From contig NZ_JBNPXC010000001.1 of NCBI RefSeq assembly GCF_050433505.1, forward strand, positions 248,001-312,000: 64,000 nucleotides of DNA, given 5' to 3'. Source of the stretch: Methanobacterium_D oryzae. Its GTDB lineage: Archaea; Methanobacteriota; Methanobacteria; Methanobacteriales; Methanobacteriaceae. Shown here one piece after another: positions 33,372 to 41,974 of the stretch (its first letter is position 1; each line of letters begins with the position of its first letter). Position numbers and translations under genes: made by a program. The notes beneath the pieces are model-generated. The model saw nothing but the letters and a program-made list of their open reading frames with translations. It ran no database searches and was not told where the DNA came from.

Positions 33372-33803
33372 TCATTTATTATTATTCATTTCTTTTTTTA
33401 ATCCATTGATATTGAATTTTAACGCGTTCCATTTTTCATATTCATCTTTTATACCTAATAAATCGCTTTCCATACCATTTAGTTCATATAAATCTATTTC
33501 AATATCCATTTCATAATAATCTGATATCATAATATCTATCTGATTCAGCATTTCACTGATTTTAGCATATTTATACAAAACTGCATCTATCTCATCATTT
33601 AAAACATCTAATTGTGAAATCAATCCATTTACTGAATCTAACATCATTTTTTGATCCTCTGATGTTTCAATCACTTCTTGATATCCTTTCTGTATTTCAG
33701 ATACTTCTTCATGCATATTTTCTAATTTAAGCTTATTAGAATTTGTAAAAAGCATCATATTGGTGTAGTCATCATATAATTCATGGAAATTATGTTGATT
33801 CAA
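33372..33803 (-). CDS. Hypothetical coiled-coil protein (143 residues)
   Basis: A soluble protein rich in Glu, Asp, Leu, Ile and Met, with heptad-like spacing throughout: probably a long helical hairpin or coiled coil. It begins MNQHNFHELYDDYTNMM. No family was recognised. There is no ribosome site of note, so the start is approximate. It is convergent with hisB, 30 nt apart. It could be a scaffold or a regulator. Confidence 0.55.
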   Translation of the reverse strand: MNQHNFHELYDDYTNMMLFTNSNKLKLENMHEEVSEIQKGYQEVIETSEDQKMMLDSVNGLISQLDVLNDEIDAVLYKYAKISEMLNQIDIMISDYYEMDIEIDLYELNGMESDLLGIKDEYEKWNALKFNINGLKKEMNNNK

Positions 33804-34019
33804 CTTTATGCCCCCAACGATATCCGTTAATTTTTTTCATTTATTATTTTGTCATCCATTATACAAAAAAATTACTGAATTTAGAGACTAAATAACATTT
33901 TAAAAGAAAAAATACATAATATATTTAGATTTTCCAAATTGGGGATATTAACTGTTTACATAAAATGAGTTAAAAATTTTTATAATCTCTGAATATTGTA
34001 TATTAAAGGAGGATAAAAA

Positions 34020-34529
34020 ATGGAATTTTTGGAACTTGCTAAAAAGAGATATAGTGTAAGGGCCTATAAAAACGAAGCTGTTGAAGAGGAAAAGTTAAAC
34101 GCAATACTTAAAACTGCACGTTTTGCACCCACAGCAGTTAATTACCAGCCTTTTCAGATAATAGTTATAAAAACAGAAGGCCGCGAAGAAGAATTAAAGC
34201 GTATTTATCAGGCTGAATGGTTTTCCGAGGCCCCTATAATAATTTGTGTATGTGCCATTCCGGATAATGCTTGGAAACGTAGAGACGGTAAAAACTATGC
34301 AGATGTAGATGCTACGATTGTTATGGATCATATAATTCTTGCTGCAACAAGTATGGGACTTGGAACATGCTGGATTGGAGCTTTTGATGTAAATGCAGCG
34401 AAAGAAATTTTAAATCTACCCGATGGAGTCGAACCACTTGTATTTACCCCTGTTGGATATCCTGCAGATCAAATTGGCGAGAAAAAAAGAAAAGAAATAT
34501 CAGAATTGGTTAGATATGAGAAATGGTAA
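34020..34529 (+). CDS. Nitroreductase family protein
   Basis: A 169-residue FMN-dependent nitroreductase-like protein: LAKKRYSVRAYKNEAVEEEKL (FMN phosphate RxSxRxY motif), ARFAPTAVNYQPFQIIVIK, DATIVMDHIILAATSMGLGTCWIG, and VFTPVGYPAD. It likely uses NAD(P)H to reduce a small organic substrate, which is unknown. AAAGGAGGAT gives a strong ribosome site. Confidence 0.92.
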   Translation: MEFLELAKKRYSVRAYKNEAVEEEKLNAILKTARFAPTAVNYQPFQIIVIKTEGREEELKRIYQAEWFSEAPIIICVCAIPDNAWKRRDGKNYADVDATIVMDHIILAATSMGLGTCWIGAFDVNAAKEILNLPDGVEPLVFTPVGYPADQIGEKKRKEISELVRYEKW

Positions 34530-34560
34530 AGTGGAAAAGAGTATTTTTTGATTATTAATT

Positions 34561-35769
34561 TTACCACTTTTTCTTATAGAAATAATCAAAAATTCTGCCA
34601 AAATCAGTTCCAGAAATATTAATACCTTTATAGTTAATATAGCTCTTCTCTCTTGCTTCTTCAAGATATTTTGAGGTTATACCATATTTTATTGATGAAT
34701 TAGCTTCAATAAACGCTGCTAATTTATCACAAGCTTTTATAAGTTCCCCATCAAGTGGAGAAAATTCTTCTCTATTATATTTTTCATTTAAATCTTTAAA
34801 TTCAATTCCTTTTTTAATGATTTCATTTTCCTTAAATTTATTTTTAAATTCATCTTCAGTGAAATATCTCATTTCATCATGCCATGTTTTTGGAATTAAT
34901 GGCAGCACTTCCTCTTTCATGCGTTCATTTTCATAGTCTTTAATTATATCCTCTAAATCAGCAGCATTTTTTACTGGATGGATTATATCCCTAGTAGATA
35001 CTTCAGGGAGATCATGGAATAATCCTGCAAAAAAATTATTATAAATTCTTTTTTCACATGGAGTAATTTCCATTTCAATAGTGCATAAATAAGCTGTAAT
35101 TGCCACAATTAACATATGCCCAAGGACAGAAGTTTCAGGTACTCTTGGAGAATGAGCCCATCGCTTTTGAAACCTTAATTGTCCACATAGATCTACAAAT
35201 CCATAGGATTTCTTTCCAAGAAGAATTTTTTGAACGCCTATTAAATCATAATGGTCTTCAATCTGGTTTTCGATGTTTTCTTTTGTTTTTTCTATTCCAT
35301 AAATAAAGGGTGCTGAGTGATATATAATCTTAAATTCCCAGTTTGTGGCCAAATAATGAGCTGCTCTAAGAATTCGGCGTTCTAATGTATTGGGAGAATA
35401 TGAAAAATATTCTTCAAATTTTACTTTGAACTCTTTGTTTTGAAGTGCATCTAAATCATCTTTTAATTCTTTTAAAACATGTGCATTGAGCTCTTCCCGC
35501 CTTTCAGCCAGCATACGGTGAAATACAGGGGGTTTAATATCAGTTAAAACTAATCTGTAAAGGAATTCAAATACTAGGCCTTCTATAAGATTTATCCAGT
35601 TTATACTGATTCCTTCATTTCTATCTTCTTCAATTTTGGCAATAACGTATGCTATAACCATTTTATGGGCTTGTTTATCCAGTTCTGTTAATTCAACAGG
35701 CCTTATATGATCATTCCATCGTTGCATGCTTGCAGCTTCAAAGAATCTTTCGATTAGTTTTTCTATCAT
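34561..35769 (-). CDS. HD-domain protein with YfbR-like nucleotidase motif
   Basis: A 402-residue protein. The C-terminal half holds the HD domain: SVLGHMLIVAITAYL, FAGLFHDLPEVSTRDIIHPVK, and a late Asp in LIKACDKLAAFIEA. The HDxxEVxTxDxxxPVK arrangement is close to that of the YfbR 5'-deoxynucleotidase type (HD_3). The N-terminal half (about 1-200) is helical and appears related to HD-type repeats, but with no obvious second metal site. It probably dephosphorylates nucleotides. The start ATG 35769 has a weak ribosome site. Confidence 0.72.
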   Translation of the reverse strand: MIEKLIERFFEAASMQRWNDHIRPVELTELDKQAHKMVIAYVIAKIEEDRNEGISINWINLIEGLVFEFLYRLVLTDIKPPVFHRMLAERREELNAHVLKELKDDLDALQNKEFKVKFEEYFSYSPNTLERRILRAAHYLATNWEFKIIYHSAPFIYGIEKTKENIENQIEDHYDLIGVQKILLGKKSYGFVDLCGQLRFQKRWAHSPRVPETSVLGHMLIVAITAYLCTIEMEITPCEKRIYNNFFAGLFHDLPEVSTRDIIHPVKNAADLEDIIKDYENERMKEEVLPLIPKTWHDEMRYFTEDEFKNKFKENEIIKKGIEFKDLNEKYNREEFSPLDGELIKACDKLAAFIEANSSIKYGITSKYLEEAREKSYINYKGINISGTDFGRIFDYFYKKKW

Positions 35770-35890
35770 AGATTCACCCAGTTTAAATATGATATATGAT
35801 AAATATATACTTATTTATAATTTTAAGCATGTAAGAAGTATTTATAGAGGTAAATGAAAAATTTTAATTTAAAAAATAAAAAAAGAAGAT

Positions 35891-37900
35891 TTAGTATCTT
35901 CCTGTTTTGAATTTGAACCAGTACCCAGAAGCTAAATTATTGCCTGCACTGTCTTTAACTGAATAACCCGGAATATATACTTGATACCAAGTATATGCTG
36001 TTCGTATGCTGGTTTTGATATATAGTGTGTTTCCTGAAATTGATCTACCTATTGGAATTAGTTTTCCTGTAGAAAGGTTTTTAACATACATTTTATTCCA
36101 GTTTATGCTTGTTTTAATATTTTCACTGAATTTAATAACAATAGTACTTGTCCTTGAAACTCCAGTAGCACCACTTTTAGGAACAGTCCAACTCACTCTA
36201 GGAGCAGTAGCATCAACAGTAATTGACTTTTTAACTGTCTGATTATCCAATACTGCAGAAACAATTGCAATGCCACTTTTTGATCCACCAGTTAAAGTTG
36301 CTTTAGCCGCGCCATCAACCGTAGATGCTGAACTGGTTATAGTTCCTAAGGTAGTTGTAAATTTTATCGGTATGCCGTTAAGTATATGCCCCAATAGTGG
36401 ATTATGGTATCCTCCATTAGAATCATATGTTAGATATGCTGTTATTGTTGTTTTAATGCCATTTCTTATGAGATTTGATGCAGAACTTATTTTTAAAACT
36501 AACCATGGATTATAGATTACACTTCCAGTACCTGTGTTCTGAATTTTACTGCTTGGATCACTATTTGAACCCCACCAATTATATGTTGCGTTTACTATAC
36601 CTCCATAACCGCCTGTAACGCTTGTAAAGTTATTGGAAATTCCATACAAGGTGTTTCCTACAATTGAATTGAAATGAACATTTGTCTGATTTACATCGTC
36701 TGTGTGAATTCCAATATTGTTACCAGTTATTTTGTTTCCAGTTATGCTATTACCAGTTGCTCCTTGAATGTCGATTCCAGTTTTAGTATTGTTAGATATT
36801 GTATTTTCATATATTTTATTATTAGATGACCCTGAAAATGCTATTCCATTATAATTACTTGTTATTATATTCTTGAAAAAATCATTTCCAGCTAAATTCT
36901 CACTGACGCTATAAATTGCTAATTCATTATCTGAGAGAGTATTTTCTTTAATGATGTTTTGACCACTTGTATAAGAGGCTATTCCCATCAAATTACTGTT
37001 GATTGTATTTTTTTCTATAATATTTTTATTGGCATAATCAAGCCTAATTCCATGACCACAGTTATTTACATTATTTCCACGGATTGTGTTGTTTTCTGTA
37101 GGATAATCCGGATTTGGTGTGGATAAAATTATTCCATCAGTACTGAGGCTAATGTTATTTCCAATGATCTGACAATTAGTCATAGAAAATAGATTTATAC
37201 CTACATCAGTGTTGTTTAGCAGATTATTATTTGAGATAGTAGTGTTAGATGAACCGTCCAGATGGATTCCCATTGGACTATTTTTTATGATGTTACTTGT
37301 AATTATCAAATGATTGGATCCCTGACTATTGATTCCTGTACCAAAAGCTCCTGCAATATTGTTTTCAATGATGTTACCAGATATCGTGGTGTAAATATCG
37401 CCATCAATGTAAATTCCCTCTTGATTATTGTAGATCGTATTATTAGTGATAGTGTTGTGGGAATTTCCCATTGGCATTCTTATACCAATCCAGTTATTGA
37501 AAATAGTGTTATTTCGGATTGTATTATATGAAGAACCTCCACAAAAAACTCCATAGGAATTTGTTGCCCCTGTTATTTTGAAATTGCTTATAGAAGAACC
37601 ATTACCTGTAGGATCAATGGAAAAAACGGCTGAATTAGGATTTTTAGCTCTTACTGTTACATTACCTTTTGCTGTAATGGTTAAATTGGTTTTATTTATA
37701 ACTACATTCTCGTTATATGTGTAAGGAGCCCCATTATCATATACATTGATAGTGTCTCCAGTTGAAGCCGCGTTAATTGCAGCTGTGATATTTGTATATG
37801 TATATCCCGGACCCACATTCCTATCAGCTGCTGAAGCTACATTAAGAATGATTAGAATGAAAAATATCCCCAATATAAACATTGCTACTTGTTTTTTCAC
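35891..37900 (-). CDS. Secreted right-handed parallel beta-helix surface protein with Ig-like domain
   Basis: About 669 residues. The start is GTG 37900, chosen because GGAGGGG lies just before it and the product then begins with a clean signal peptide (MKKQVAMFILGIFFILIILN, cleaved after ASA). A parallel beta-helix (about residues 20-440) follows, made of NosD/PbH1 repeats such as NTITNNTIYNNQEGI and NTISNNTKTGIDI. After it come an Ig-like domain with TTLGTITSSASTVDGAAKATL and a Big_5-like C-terminal domain (PRVSWTVPKSGATGV, VIKFSENI). This resembles adhesin-like proteins of Methanobacteriales. The role is cell-surface binding, inferred. Confidence 0.88.
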   Translation of the reverse strand: MKKQVAMFILGIFFILIILNVASAADRNVGPGYTYTNITAAINAASTGDTINVYDNGAPYTYNENVVINKTNLTITAKGNVTVRAKNPNSAVFSIDPTGNGSSISNFKITGATNSYGVFCGGSSYNTIRNNTIFNNWIGIRMPMGNSHNTITNNTIYNNQEGIYIDGDIYTTISGNIIENNIAGAFGTGINSQGSNHLIITSNIIKNSPMGIHLDGSSNTTISNNNLLNNTDVGINLFSMTNCQIIGNNISLSTDGIILSTPNPDYPTENNTIRGNNVNNCGHGIRLDYANKNIIEKNTINSNLMGIASYTSGQNIIKENTLSDNELAIYSVSENLAGNDFFKNIITSNYNGIAFSGSSNNKIYENTISNNTKTGIDIQGATGNSITGNKITGNNIGIHTDDVNQTNVHFNSIVGNTLYGISNNFTSVTGGYGGIVNATYNWWGSNSDPSSKIQNTGTGSVIYNPWLVLKISSASNLIRNGIKTTITAYLTYDSNGGYHNPLLGHILNGIPIKFTTTLGTITSSASTVDGAAKATLTGGSKSGIAIVSAVLDNQTVKKSITVDATAPRVSWTVPKSGATGVSRTSTIVIKFSENIKTSINWNKMYVKNLSTGKLIPIGRSISGNTLYIKTSIRTAYTWYQVYIPGYSVKDSAGNNLASGYWFKFKTGRY

Positions 37901-38121
37901 TTTCCCCCTCCATTTTATATTTTTATTAAAATTCATCAAGATATAATGTTATAACATTATATCACTAATGGTTTGTTGGTGATCATTTGTATATAAAATT
38001 TATTAATTGAGATTAAAGAGAAAAATCAAAAATAAATTAATATTAAGCTAAATAAAGTTTTATTTAAGCTAATTTTTAGAAAAATAGATACAATTTAATT
38101 TAATTTTAAAAAAAGATTAAA

Positions 38122-38661
38122 TTATCTAATGCATATCACAGAATTATTAATGAATTTTTCTATTGCTTTTTCATGATCTCCAGAATAGTATGCATAATCT
38201 GAAAGAAGAAGGTATATGAAGGACAATACGCTAAATGCAAATATTTGATAGTCCATTTCTTTATTTTGGATATTTTTTTCCATATATTCACTAATACCGT
38301 TTAAAAATTCTGCTACAAAATTTCCAGGTATTCTACTACTTTCATTAATGGTTACTTTAATAAATTCAAAATTATTTTTCCCTAAATTCAGAAGATTTCT
38401 AATCAAGGTTTCTAAAAAATCTTTAGAATTTAAGAATTCTTTTTCTACGAATATTAAGGGAACCTCTTTCATTATCTTTTCATTATTTTCAATTAAAACA
38501 GAACTAAAAAGATTTTTTTTATTTTTAAAATTTCTAAATAATGTCATTTCAGTAAAACCCGCTTTTTGTGCTATAACTCTAATAGTAGCGCCTTTATATC
38601 CATTTTCAGCAAATTCTTCTAAGGCAGCATCTAAAATTTTCTTGCGAGTTTCATTAACCAT
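38122..38661 (-). CDS. TetR/AcrR family transcriptional regulator
   Basis: A 179-residue protein with an N-terminal TetR helix-turn-helix: RKKILDAALEEFAENGYKGATIRVIAQKAGFTEMTLFRNFKNKKNLF. The C-terminal ligand domain is divergent and of unknown specificity. It is a paralogue of the two TetR genes at 59.2 and 59.9 kb, sharing the FAxxGYxGxxxxxIAxKxGFxEMTLFRxFKxKxNLF pattern. No target gene adjoins it. A TATA-like TTTAAATA about 25 nt upstream and no ribosome site suggest a leaderless mRNA. Confidence 0.9.
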   Translation of the reverse strand: MVNETRKKILDAALEEFAENGYKGATIRVIAQKAGFTEMTLFRNFKNKKNLFSSVLIENNEKIMKEVPLIFVEKEFLNSKDFLETLIRNLLNLGKNNFEFIKVTINESSRIPGNFVAEFLNGISEYMEKNIQNKEMDYQIFAFSVLSFIYLLLSDYAYYSGDHEKAIEKFINNSVICIR

Positions 38662-39095
38662 GTATATATCTTTTTATTTAAACCTATAAAAACTATTTGA
38701 TACTTAAAATACAAATTATCTGAAAATATTAGCATTTGACTGATATGATGATAATAAAAATCCTTAAAAAATTCCCCAAGTGTATAAATGTGTACGAAAA
38801 ATAAATACTACCCTTTATTTGATTTGAATAGGTTATCACTTATAATTTTGATTGTTTTAAATAGAATTAATTAAAAAATCAATGATAAATAAAGCAATAT
38901 AAACAATATGGGGTCTAAAATGAGTTATATTAGTTATTCATGATTAAAATATATAATAAATAGTGAAAATTTAGTATTAAACATTTAAGCATTTTGATTT
39001 GAATAAAATAACAAAGAATAAACTATGAATAAACATTGAATACAATTAATGTAAATAACTGAATACCTCAAAAGAAGCAACAAGGAGATATTAAT
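38662..39095. other. AT-rich spacer of 434 nt
   Basis: No gene, RNA or repeat was recognised. It contains the promoters of the divergent TetR and zinc-finger genes. A lone TGTACG (38791-38796) resembles half of a TRP box but stands alone, far from any start codon. AAGGAG just before 39096 is the ribosome site of the next gene. Confidence 0.4.
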
Positions 39096-39491
39096 ATGGA
39101 TAAAAAAATGATATTGGGATTAATAGCTATTATAATATTATTAGTAGCCTTAGGTGCATATTTCAGTTCCCAAGCAATTCCAAGCTTTAATATTACAAAT
39201 AATTCTACAGATAGCGATAATTCAAACTCTAATTATCAAGTAGAAACAAATACTTCTGAAAACATTACCACTAATGACTCAGAAAATTCAAGCACTACTA
39301 TAACAATTTGTAAGGATTGTAGTGGTAAAGGATACTTTATATGTAGCGTTTGTGGTGGAACAGGGATTTTAAATGGTGAAAAATGTCCTGGCGGCCAAAA
39401 TGAATGTAACAATGGTAAATCAACATGTTATTCTTGTCATGGTGATGGCTATTATGAGCCAGCAAAAGGAGATAGCTATACAATAGAATAA
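39096..39491 (+). CDS. Membrane-anchored protein with DnaJ-like cysteine-rich zinc motifs
   Basis: A 131-residue protein: N-terminal transmembrane helix (about 5-24), then a long Asn/Ser/Thr linker (about 33-70) with several N-x-S/T sequons, then a cysteine domain with CKDCSGKGYFICSVCGGTG and CYSCHGDGY. The CxxCxGxG pattern is that of the DnaJ/RRR zinc-finger, usually cytosolic. Here the topology places it outside the cell. The function is unknown; a protein-folding or metal role is conceivable. AAGGAG precedes the ATG. It is convergent with mtd, with the third hairpin array between. Confidence 0.75.
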   Translation: MDKKMILGLIAIIILLVALGAYFSSQAIPSFNITNNSTDSDNSNSNYQVETNTSENITTNDSENSSTTITICKDCSGKGYFICSVCGGTGILNGEKCPGGQNECNNGKSTCYSCHGDGYYEPAKGDSYTIE

Positions 39492-39591
39492 TTTAAAAGA
39501 ATAAATATCATCTTTTTTCTTTTAATTTTATTTAACTAATAAATAAGAAATAATATCATCAAATAGATATTTTATTTCAAAAAATAGAAAA

Positions 39592-39663
39592 CCCTCAAAC
39601 ACCAAGGTGTTTGGGGCACCGAAAATCTTCGATTTTCGAGTGTTTAAGCAGTCATTTGACTGC
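39592..39663. repeat. Three hairpins between the zinc-motif gene and mtd
   Basis: CAAACAC-CAAG-GTGTTTG (39596-39613) with outer CCC/GGG pairing, CGAAAATC-TTC-GATTTTCG (39620-39638, perfect, flanked by CAC/GTG) and GCAGTC-ATTT-GACTGC (39648-39663). They lie just downstream of mtd (minus strand) and may end its transcript. The first two closely match members of the array at 29946, with the CAAACAC/GTGTTTG arms shared and GAAAATC/GATTTTC arms nearly so. Confidence 0.7.
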
Positions 39664-39672
39664 CTAATAAAT

Positions 39673-40500
39673 TTATTCTGGTTTTTTCATTAAATCTGTT
39701 TTAGCGAGAGTTTGACCGTCTCCACCGTGAGGTGTTCTACATACGGTGTTTCCAGCTTTTTCAAGTTCTCTTGCTTCTGTAGCTAATTTAGCTGCTGTTG
39801 CGATCATTTCGTGTGCGGATGCAACGATTGGTACGTATTTGTCCATTTCACGAACCATGAAACAACCTTTAAGGTCAACATCTGCAACTTTCATTGCCAT
39901 TTCGTATGCTGCCATTGCTTTAGCTTTAGCGTATGGGTTTGCGAAATTACCAGCTTCAACAGCTTTATCAGTTGTTATAGCTATTTTTGGTAATTCGATG
40001 TTTCCAGCTGCAGCTCCGTCAATTACAGTGTCGAGTGCTGTTTGAACAACACGGTATGCACCGGTAAGTGCTAATACTTTTATTACATCGGAGTTGAATG
40101 ATGCCATTTCAGTTGGGTCGAGTAATTCTCTTCTTGCACCAATCATTGGGTCTCCTTGAACGATGATGTAACCTAAGCCTTGTTCATCCATTTCGTCTTT
40201 TTTACCCATTCCAGGAGCGTCTCCTATAATGATAGCAGGGACATCCATTTCGGATAATAATTCCCTTGCTTTTGCTGGTCCTGGAGCACCAGGGTTAGGG
40301 CTTATAAATACAACAAAATCTGGATCGAAATCTGCTATTCTTGGTACAACATCTTCAATCTGTTCTGGGTTCATCTTTGCGCCAGAACCTACTGTTCTAA
40401 CATCTATATTTGGTCTGTCAGCCCTCTCGTCGAGTAATAAGTCAAGTACTGGAGAGGTACCAATGTTACCACATTTAATGATTCCTATTTTTACAACCAT
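39673..40500 (-). CDS. mtd: F420-dependent methylenetetrahydromethanopterin dehydrogenase
   Basis: A 275-residue Mtd: MVVKIGIIKCGNIGTSPVLDLLLDERADRPNI, SGAKMNPEQIEDVV, FISPNPGAPGPAKARELL, GDAPGMGKKDEMDEQGLGYII, and a C-terminal CRTPHGGDGQTL. It catalyses reversible hydride transfer between methylene-H4MPT and methenyl-H4MPT with coenzyme F420, a core step of methanogenesis from CO2, in the cytoplasm. GGTGAT precedes the ATG. A TATA-like TTTAAATA (minus strand, 40581-40588) indicates a leader of about 60 nt. Hairpins follow the stop. Confidence 0.97.
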   Translation of the reverse strand: MVVKIGIIKCGNIGTSPVLDLLLDERADRPNIDVRTVGSGAKMNPEQIEDVVPRIADFDPDFVVFISPNPGAPGPAKARELLSEMDVPAIIIGDAPGMGKKDEMDEQGLGYIIVQGDPMIGARRELLDPTEMASFNSDVIKVLALTGAYRVVQTALDTVIDGAAAGNIELPKIAITTDKAVEAGNFANPYAKAKAMAAYEMAMKVADVDLKGCFMVREMDKYVPIVASAHEMIATAAKLATEARELEKAGNTVCRTPHGGDGQTLAKTDLMKKPE

Positions 40501-40699
40501 TATATCACCGGCTTTAGCTATTTTTTTTTTATGATAAGTATTTTTTGATTTAATCTTTGGAGATAATGTTTTTATAGGAGTATTTAAACCTGCTATAAAA
40601 AGAAAAGTAAACTACATTATAATAAAAACTAAACTCAAATTTAAAAAAATGATGAAACGTAAATATTAATTATTTACGTTTAAATATTCTATTAACTAC

Positions 40700-41524
40700 T
40701 TAAAATGGTGCAAATACTCCAACAAACACCAACCATGCCAATATTGTTTTTGCGGTGAAACTTAGAAGTATGTAAACCCTTTCTCCATAGAGATAGTCTT
40801 TCCATTTCCCAATACCTTTGTATTGCAATATCATGTTTATAGAAAAAGTATTGAATATTATGAAATAGAATAGCAGAGTTAAATATACGAAAGTTGGAGG
40901 ATTTGTTTCTGATGATCCTAAAGCCGCAATAAAGTAGGCTGCTAGAACTACCCATGGAGTAAATCCAGATAGACATCCTAAAAAATAGGCAGACCAGTCA
41001 GTTTTTTTAGTATAGAAATTGATTTTTTCCATTAAATAACCACACATGATCATTACAGCATTTAGGACAAATATCATCACAAGTGACCATAAGTCCCATA
41101 TTCCTACGAAAGTGGCAATAATTACGAGCATAATTGAACTGGAGAAGAAGTATTCATACCACCGGTACGGATTCATCCCTTTTTTTAAATTTTCAACATA
41201 ACTCTTATTTTTTACAAATGCTATCATCAAAAGTGCAAAAGGCGAAATCAGCAGAAATGATGCCAGAATTATTCCAAGATAGCTCACAGTAAATGCTACT
41301 TGTGGATCAGGTAAAACTTGGAAATTAGGCGGATTTAGAGAAACTATCTTAAATTTAAGATAAAAAGTGTATATGTCCCTATTCCAGTCCAGTAAATACC
41401 CTAAAATAATCATTATTATTCCCTGGATTCCAAGGAAAATCCCTGCACCAATATTAAGTTTTTTAAGCCCAGAAAAAGTTATTGGCGATTTTGCAATTAG
41501 TTGTCTTCTTATTTCATTATCCAT
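40700..41524 (-). CDS. Heliorhodopsin
   Basis: A 274-residue protein with seven hydrophobic helices. It matches heliorhodopsin (type strain protein 48C12) at the most conserved places: helix 3 NPYRWYEYFFSSSIMLVI (Glu124 = Schiff-base counterion), helix 4 FVLNAVMIMCGYLMEK, LQYKGIGKWKDYLYGERVYI, and helix 7 LLSFTAKTILAWLVF (Lys259 = retinal lysine). Heliorhodopsins are light-absorbing, non-pumping proteins with the N-terminus inside. By eye alignment, His23 and His80 of 48C12 are Leu31 and Ala97 here. GGGGGTC precedes the ATG. It lies alone between mtd (same strand, 200 nt downstream) and a polymerase gene. No retinal-synthesis gene is in the window. Confidence 0.88.
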   Translation of the reverse strand: MDNEIRRQLIAKSPITFSGLKKLNIGAGIFLGIQGIIMIILGYLLDWNRDIYTFYLKFKIVSLNPPNFQVLPDPQVAFTVSYLGIILASFLLISPFALLMIAFVKNKSYVENLKKGMNPYRWYEYFFSSSIMLVIIATFVGIWDLWSLVMIFVLNAVMIMCGYLMEKINFYTKKTDWSAYFLGCLSGFTPWVVLAAYFIAALGSSETNPPTFVYLTLLFYFIIFNTFSINMILQYKGIGKWKDYLYGERVYILLSFTAKTILAWLVFVGVFAPF

Positions 41525-41974
41525 TAAAGACCCCCTTTAATCTTTAGTGTTAATTTATCTTTTATTTTTAATATAATTTACTAAATTATCCGTGCCATTA
41601 AGATTAAATTAATTAATTAACAATATTTTAGGGAAAAATGGAAAATAAACCTATATTAAATTTATTATACAAAAATAAATCCATATAAATTAAATTCAAA
41701 CCAAAATAATGGATAATATAGAAATTATAGAATTATTAATATCAATTAGGCATTTAAATCAATATTCCAATTTAAACTATATTTCTATGATTTATAAAAA
41801 ATACATATCCAATTGGCCATTATCCTATAGGTTTAAAATTTAAATTTTCTGTATAAATTAGATATAAGTTATAACTTTTAACTTATAATTCAAATTGATA
41901 GTTAAAAACATGTTGTTTCAACAATTTTAGAGAGCAATTATCTAAATAAAAAAAATAATAAGTTAAAATTTCAT
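41525..41974. other. 450-nt spacer upstream of the heliorhodopsin gene
   Basis: Very AT-rich with no gene. It holds the heliorhodopsin promoter (minus-strand AT tracts around 41570-41600) and, at 41864-41890, an AAGTTATAACTT palindrome of the type found around parA (listed separately). Nothing else was recognised. Confidence 0.4.
41864..41890. repeat. Palindrome site A of the parA-region repeat family
   Basis: Contains the perfect 12-bp palindrome AAGTTATAACTT (41866-41877), followed by ACTTTTAACTT (41874-41884) and AACTTATAA. ACTTTTAACTT recurs exactly at 51130-51140. A member of a family of related intergenic sites at 41.9, 46.8, 48.2 and 51.1 kb. Confidence 0.6.

Noticed and set aside
37901..37939. 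Earlier start for the beta-helix protein at TTG/ATG 37936-37939
   Set aside because: It would put 13 polar residues before the signal peptide; GGAGGGG is placed for GTG 37900.
38791..38796. TGTACG as a TRP box
   Set aside because: Single half-site, no second box at 10 bp, and about 300 nt from the nearest downstream start codon.
40692..40976. 94-residue minus-strand frame inside the heliorhodopsin gene
   Set aside because: It is an alternate frame of the heliorhodopsin coding region without a ribosome site.
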